From NCBI RefSeq assembly GCF_023100945.1, contig NZ_CP064689.1:4756001-4820000 (forward strand): DNA of 64,000 nucleotides, written 5' to 3'. Position numbers and translations under genes: made by a program. The notes below the pieces were generated by a model. That model was not told where the DNA came from. It made no database searches and saw only the letters and a list, made by a program, of their open reading frames with translations. Shown piece after piece: positions 61,798-64,000 of the stretch (its first letter is position 1; each line of letters begins with the position of its first letter). Source of the DNA: Bradyrhizobium sp. 200. Lineage in GTDB: Bacteria > Pseudomonadota > Alphaproteobacteria > Rhizobiales > Xanthobacteraceae.

Positions 61798-63362
61798 TCG
61801 CCCGGCTCCCCGACGATCGAAACTTCAAGGCCGGCCCTGTCATTGCCACGAAGATTGAGCCTGCCGCCGTCAAACCCCAGGGTCCATTTTTGTAACGGGG
61901 TGTCCGCACCCAACATCCGGCGTTCGAACACGAATGTTTGGCCATCCAGCCACCTTCCCTTGGTCGCAGCGACTCCGAAGGCCGTCGGGTCGCTCTTGCG
62001 AAACAGCCCGTCAAGCCCGATCGGGCCGGCAAACTTGAGTGCCGGCCCTGTTGGATTCCGGCTATTCATCTCCAGCTCATAGTGCGGATTCGGACCGGCA
62101 AGGGTCAGCGAAAGTGATCGCACATTCAGTGCGTTGCTCAGAAACTTGTATGTCTTTCCCGAGATGGAAGATGCGATCTCGGGCATTGCGCCAATCTCGC
62201 TCGGCTTCTCGGTCGATACCTCGTGGATCACGCCTGCGAGCAGGTTTGTGCCGGCGGGGTCCGGTGGCAGCGCCATCTCGGATTTGACCGCGCCGGAAAT
62301 ATGATCAGCCATTTTGCCGAACGGACAAAAGTCTCTGGCCGTCGTCACCGCAACAATATCCAGCTCGGGAAAAATCATGATCACCTGGCAGTGGTATCCA
62401 ACCGCCATGTAGACCTTCTTGTCAGGCAGCGCCCAAAAGAGATTGGAATATCGCAGCGTCGGTGAGCGCGACGAGTTCATGTTCACCGTCGCGTGGCGCG
62501 TCTTCTCAACCCAGCCCGCAGGAACAAGCGGTTTGCCCTCCCATTCGCCTTGGCGCAGGTAGAGATAGCCGATCTTCGCCATGTCGCGAGGCAGCAGTGC
62601 CAGTCCGTATCCTCCGGTCGAGATGCCCTGCGGGTCGCGCCGCCAATTCCATGTGCTGATCCCGAGCGGCCCGAAAAGCCTGGCCTTGGCGTAATCCGAC
62701 GCGCTCAACCCCGTCAGCCGGGTGAGAATGGCGGAAAGCAAATGCGGATTGCCGCTGTTATAGTTGAAGATATCTCCAGGTGCGTTCGACATCTGACGAT
62801 CGAGAATGAATTTGATCCAGTCCGGGCTGCGCTCCATTGCGATCATCGAAACCGGCCGTCCGCTCAACGGCTCCTCCCAGTCTACTCCGGAGGTCATGTC
62901 CAGCAGGCTCTGGACCGTTATTGCCTTCTTCCTCTCATCCACGTTCGCAATGCTTCGGTCTGTGAAGAAGTCCAGCATCCGATGGTCCGTGCTATCCAGC
63001 AGCCCGTCCTTGGAGGCGATCGCCATCAAGGTGCCGATAACAGCTTTGGTGGCAGAGTTGGTAATATGGGGAATATCCGCCGCATACGGCGCGTAATAGA
63101 CATCGAGGACAATCCTGCCATGCCGGACGATCAGCAAGCTGTCGAAGCTGCGGGTTGTTCCAAACTCGACCAGCCTGGCAAGCGCCGCCGAGTCCATGCC
63201 CTGCTCCTCCGGCGTGGATGTTGGCCATTGCCTGGTCGGCCAGGCGGATTCTGCCGCCCCTTGAATATGTTCTTGGGCGCATGCGGCAGCACTGCAAAGC
63301 GAAACCACAAGCATGATGGTACCGAGAACAATCCCGGGAGTGGCACGTCTTGGATTTTGCAT
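61794..63362 (-). CDS. Secreted serine hydrolase, class C beta-lactamase family
   Basis: A 522-residue protein with signal peptide (MQNPRRATPGIVLGTIMLVV, cut near AACAQ). The SxxK motif is NSATKAVIGT (Ser103, Lys106), and the second motif is FNYNSGNPHLL (about 199-209). It resembles penicillin-binding-type esterases or D-aminopeptidases. A C-terminal domain of about 120 residues (FLSNALNVRSLSLTLAGPNP) lies beyond the catalytic core. Substrate unknown. Confidence 0.88.
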   Translation of the reverse strand: MQNPRRATPGIVLGTIMLVVSLCSAAACAQEHIQGAAESAWPTRQWPTSTPEEQGMDSAALARLVEFGTTRSFDSLLIVRHGRIVLDVYYAPYAADIPHITNSATKAVIGTLMAIASKDGLLDSTDHRMLDFFTDRSIANVDERKKAITVQSLLDMTSGVDWEEPLSGRPVSMIAMERSPDWIKFILDRQMSNAPGDIFNYNSGNPHLLSAILTRLTGLSASDYAKARLFGPLGISTWNWRRDPQGISTGGYGLALLPRDMAKIGYLYLRQGEWEGKPLVPAGWVEKTRHATVNMNSSRSPTLRYSNLFWALPDKKVYMAVGYHCQVIMIFPELDIVAVTTARDFCPFGKMADHISGAVKSEMALPPDPAGTNLLAGVIHEVSTEKPSEIGAMPEIASSISGKTYKFLSNALNVRSLSLTLAGPNPHYELEMNSRNPTGPALKFAGPIGLDGLFRKSDPTAFGVAATKGRWLDGQTFVFERRMLGADTPLQKWTLGFDGGRLNLRGNDRAGLEVSIVGEPGD

Positions 63363-63384
63363 CAGCCCCTCGTGTCGTTGCGAT

Positions 63385-64000
63385 CTAGCTCGCCAAATAC
63401 CGCTCGTACTTCCCGCCTACGACCTCATCCGCGGCAATATCGGGATCGAGCGTGTAGAGATCCTGCGCGCGGCCGATGCCGCGCAGGGCATAGCGGCCGG
63501 TAGACACAAGGTAGTTCCGCCCGGCGGCATCGAGGCCGGCGCGAAACGCCGACGACATCAATAGCTCCCGGTCGACCGAGCGGCACATCGAGGCGATGCG
63601 GCTGACCTCGTTGACGGCCGGCCCCACCACGGTGAAGTCGAGCCGGTCATCGCTGCCGATATTGCCGTAAAAGACCTCGCCGACATGCAGGCCGACATGG
63701 GCCGTCGTCACCGGGCGCGCCTCGGCGGTGCGGCGGGCGGTGAGCGCCTTCATGTTGCGGCGGAAGCGATGTTCGGCGCGCAGCGCGGCGCGTTTCGCCT
63801 TCGCCATGTTCTCATGGGTGAACATCGCCAGCACGCCGTCGCCGATCAGCTTCAGCACCTCGCCGCCGGCGTCATGGATGGCGTCGATCGAGGCCTGCGC
63901 ATAATCATTGAGGAACGGAATAATTTCGCCGGGCTCGATGCTCTCGCTGATCGCGGTCGAGCCGCGCAGGTCGGAGAACCACAGCACCGCATTGATGCGC
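63385..64000 (-). CDS. Class III adenylate cyclase, C-terminal fragment
   Basis: The gene continues past the window edge; only about 205 C-terminal residues are visible. The catalytic domain is complete in its key parts: SDLRGSTAISESI (first Asp), GEVLKLIGDGVLAMF (Lys and second Asp) and DRLDFTVVGPAVNEVSRI (Asn and Arg). It should make cAMP and is similar to the cyclase at 32846-33934. The sensor part lies outside the window. Confidence 0.9.
   Translation of the reverse strand, partial: RINAVLWFSDLRGSTAISESIEPGEIIPFLNDYAQASIDAIHDAGGEVLKLIGDGVLAMFTHENMAKAKRAALRAEHRFRRNMKALTARRTAEARPVTTAHVGLHVGEVFYGNIGSDDRLDFTVVGPAVNEVSRIASMCRSVDRELLMSSAFRAGLDAAGRNYLVSTGRYALRGIGRAQDLYTLDPDIAADEVVGGKYERYLAS

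Overview
The window is one 64 kb stretch of a high-GC alphaproteobacterial chromosome, most likely Bradyrhizobium or a close relative in the Nitrobacteraceae. Three things point there. Several palindromic repeat families that I recall as scattered through Bradyrhizobium genomes are present. The gene set is rhizobial (LdtR-type MarR regulator, DUF6163 protein beside hemB, Mg-type HemB, PAS_5 proteins, DUF5993 with a DsbB-like protein, NnrU). Secreted and transport genes are abundant. I see no rRNA, tRNA, CRISPR array, prophage or complete insertion sequence. The assignment rests on recalled family knowledge, not on a search.

Layout. 1-6400: der (partial), a lipoprotein, a YfgM-like protein, a secreted protein, an acyl-CoA synthetase, panB and nnrU. 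6400-10140: a crotonase-TetR pair with palindromic operators, prfC, and a sugE/gdx exporter behind a guanidine-II (mini-ykkC) riboswitch. 10130-16700: a DUF47-pit phosphate uptake operon with a Pho box, then a complete liv-type branched-chain amino acid ABC operon. 17000-23200: tandem PAS_5 proteins, ArsC-like, DUF5993-DsbB, GST, SDR, HAD, ThpR and a VapBC toxin-antitoxin pair. 23270-30750: a sugar-acid island (IlvD/Edd dehydratase, Lin0512 protein, KdgD, LysR regulator, TctCBA transporter). 30760-36800: an ArsR-SRPBCC-DUF899 operon, a class III cyclase, a GNAT protein and a MarR-SDR operon. 37100-42000: a VOC protein, a secreted cupin, a long repeat-filled noncoding tract and small proteins. 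42060-46360: a sugar ABC operon bracketed by repeats. 46660-51120: ldtR, DUF6163, hemB, an RDD protein and bpt. 51360-64000: a hybrid histidine kinase, mntH, a PspA-YqiJ-flotillin membrane-stress operon, two MFS exporters, a serine hydrolase and a partial cyclase.

The most unusual object is the PspA gene at 55421-56551. Its N-terminal 161 residues align by eye with the pre-RuvC (WED/REC) half of an IS605-type TnpB, with no nuclease domain, and run in frame into PspA. A strong internal Shine-Dalgarno and ATG sit exactly at the domain junction, so the locus could make both a fused and a plain PspA. The gene overlaps a YqiJ/NfeD-like gene, which is followed by a flotillin. It is divergent from mntH across a short control region holding a 23-bp inverted repeat and Mur-like hexamers.

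Other regulatory signals can be read directly: the guanidine-II riboswitch, a duplicated 19-bp operator around an apparently leaderless arsR promoter, a Pho box facing away from the operon it precedes, T-N11-A sites shared by the two LysR-flanking intergenic regions, and repeat elements lying at the stop codons of three genes.
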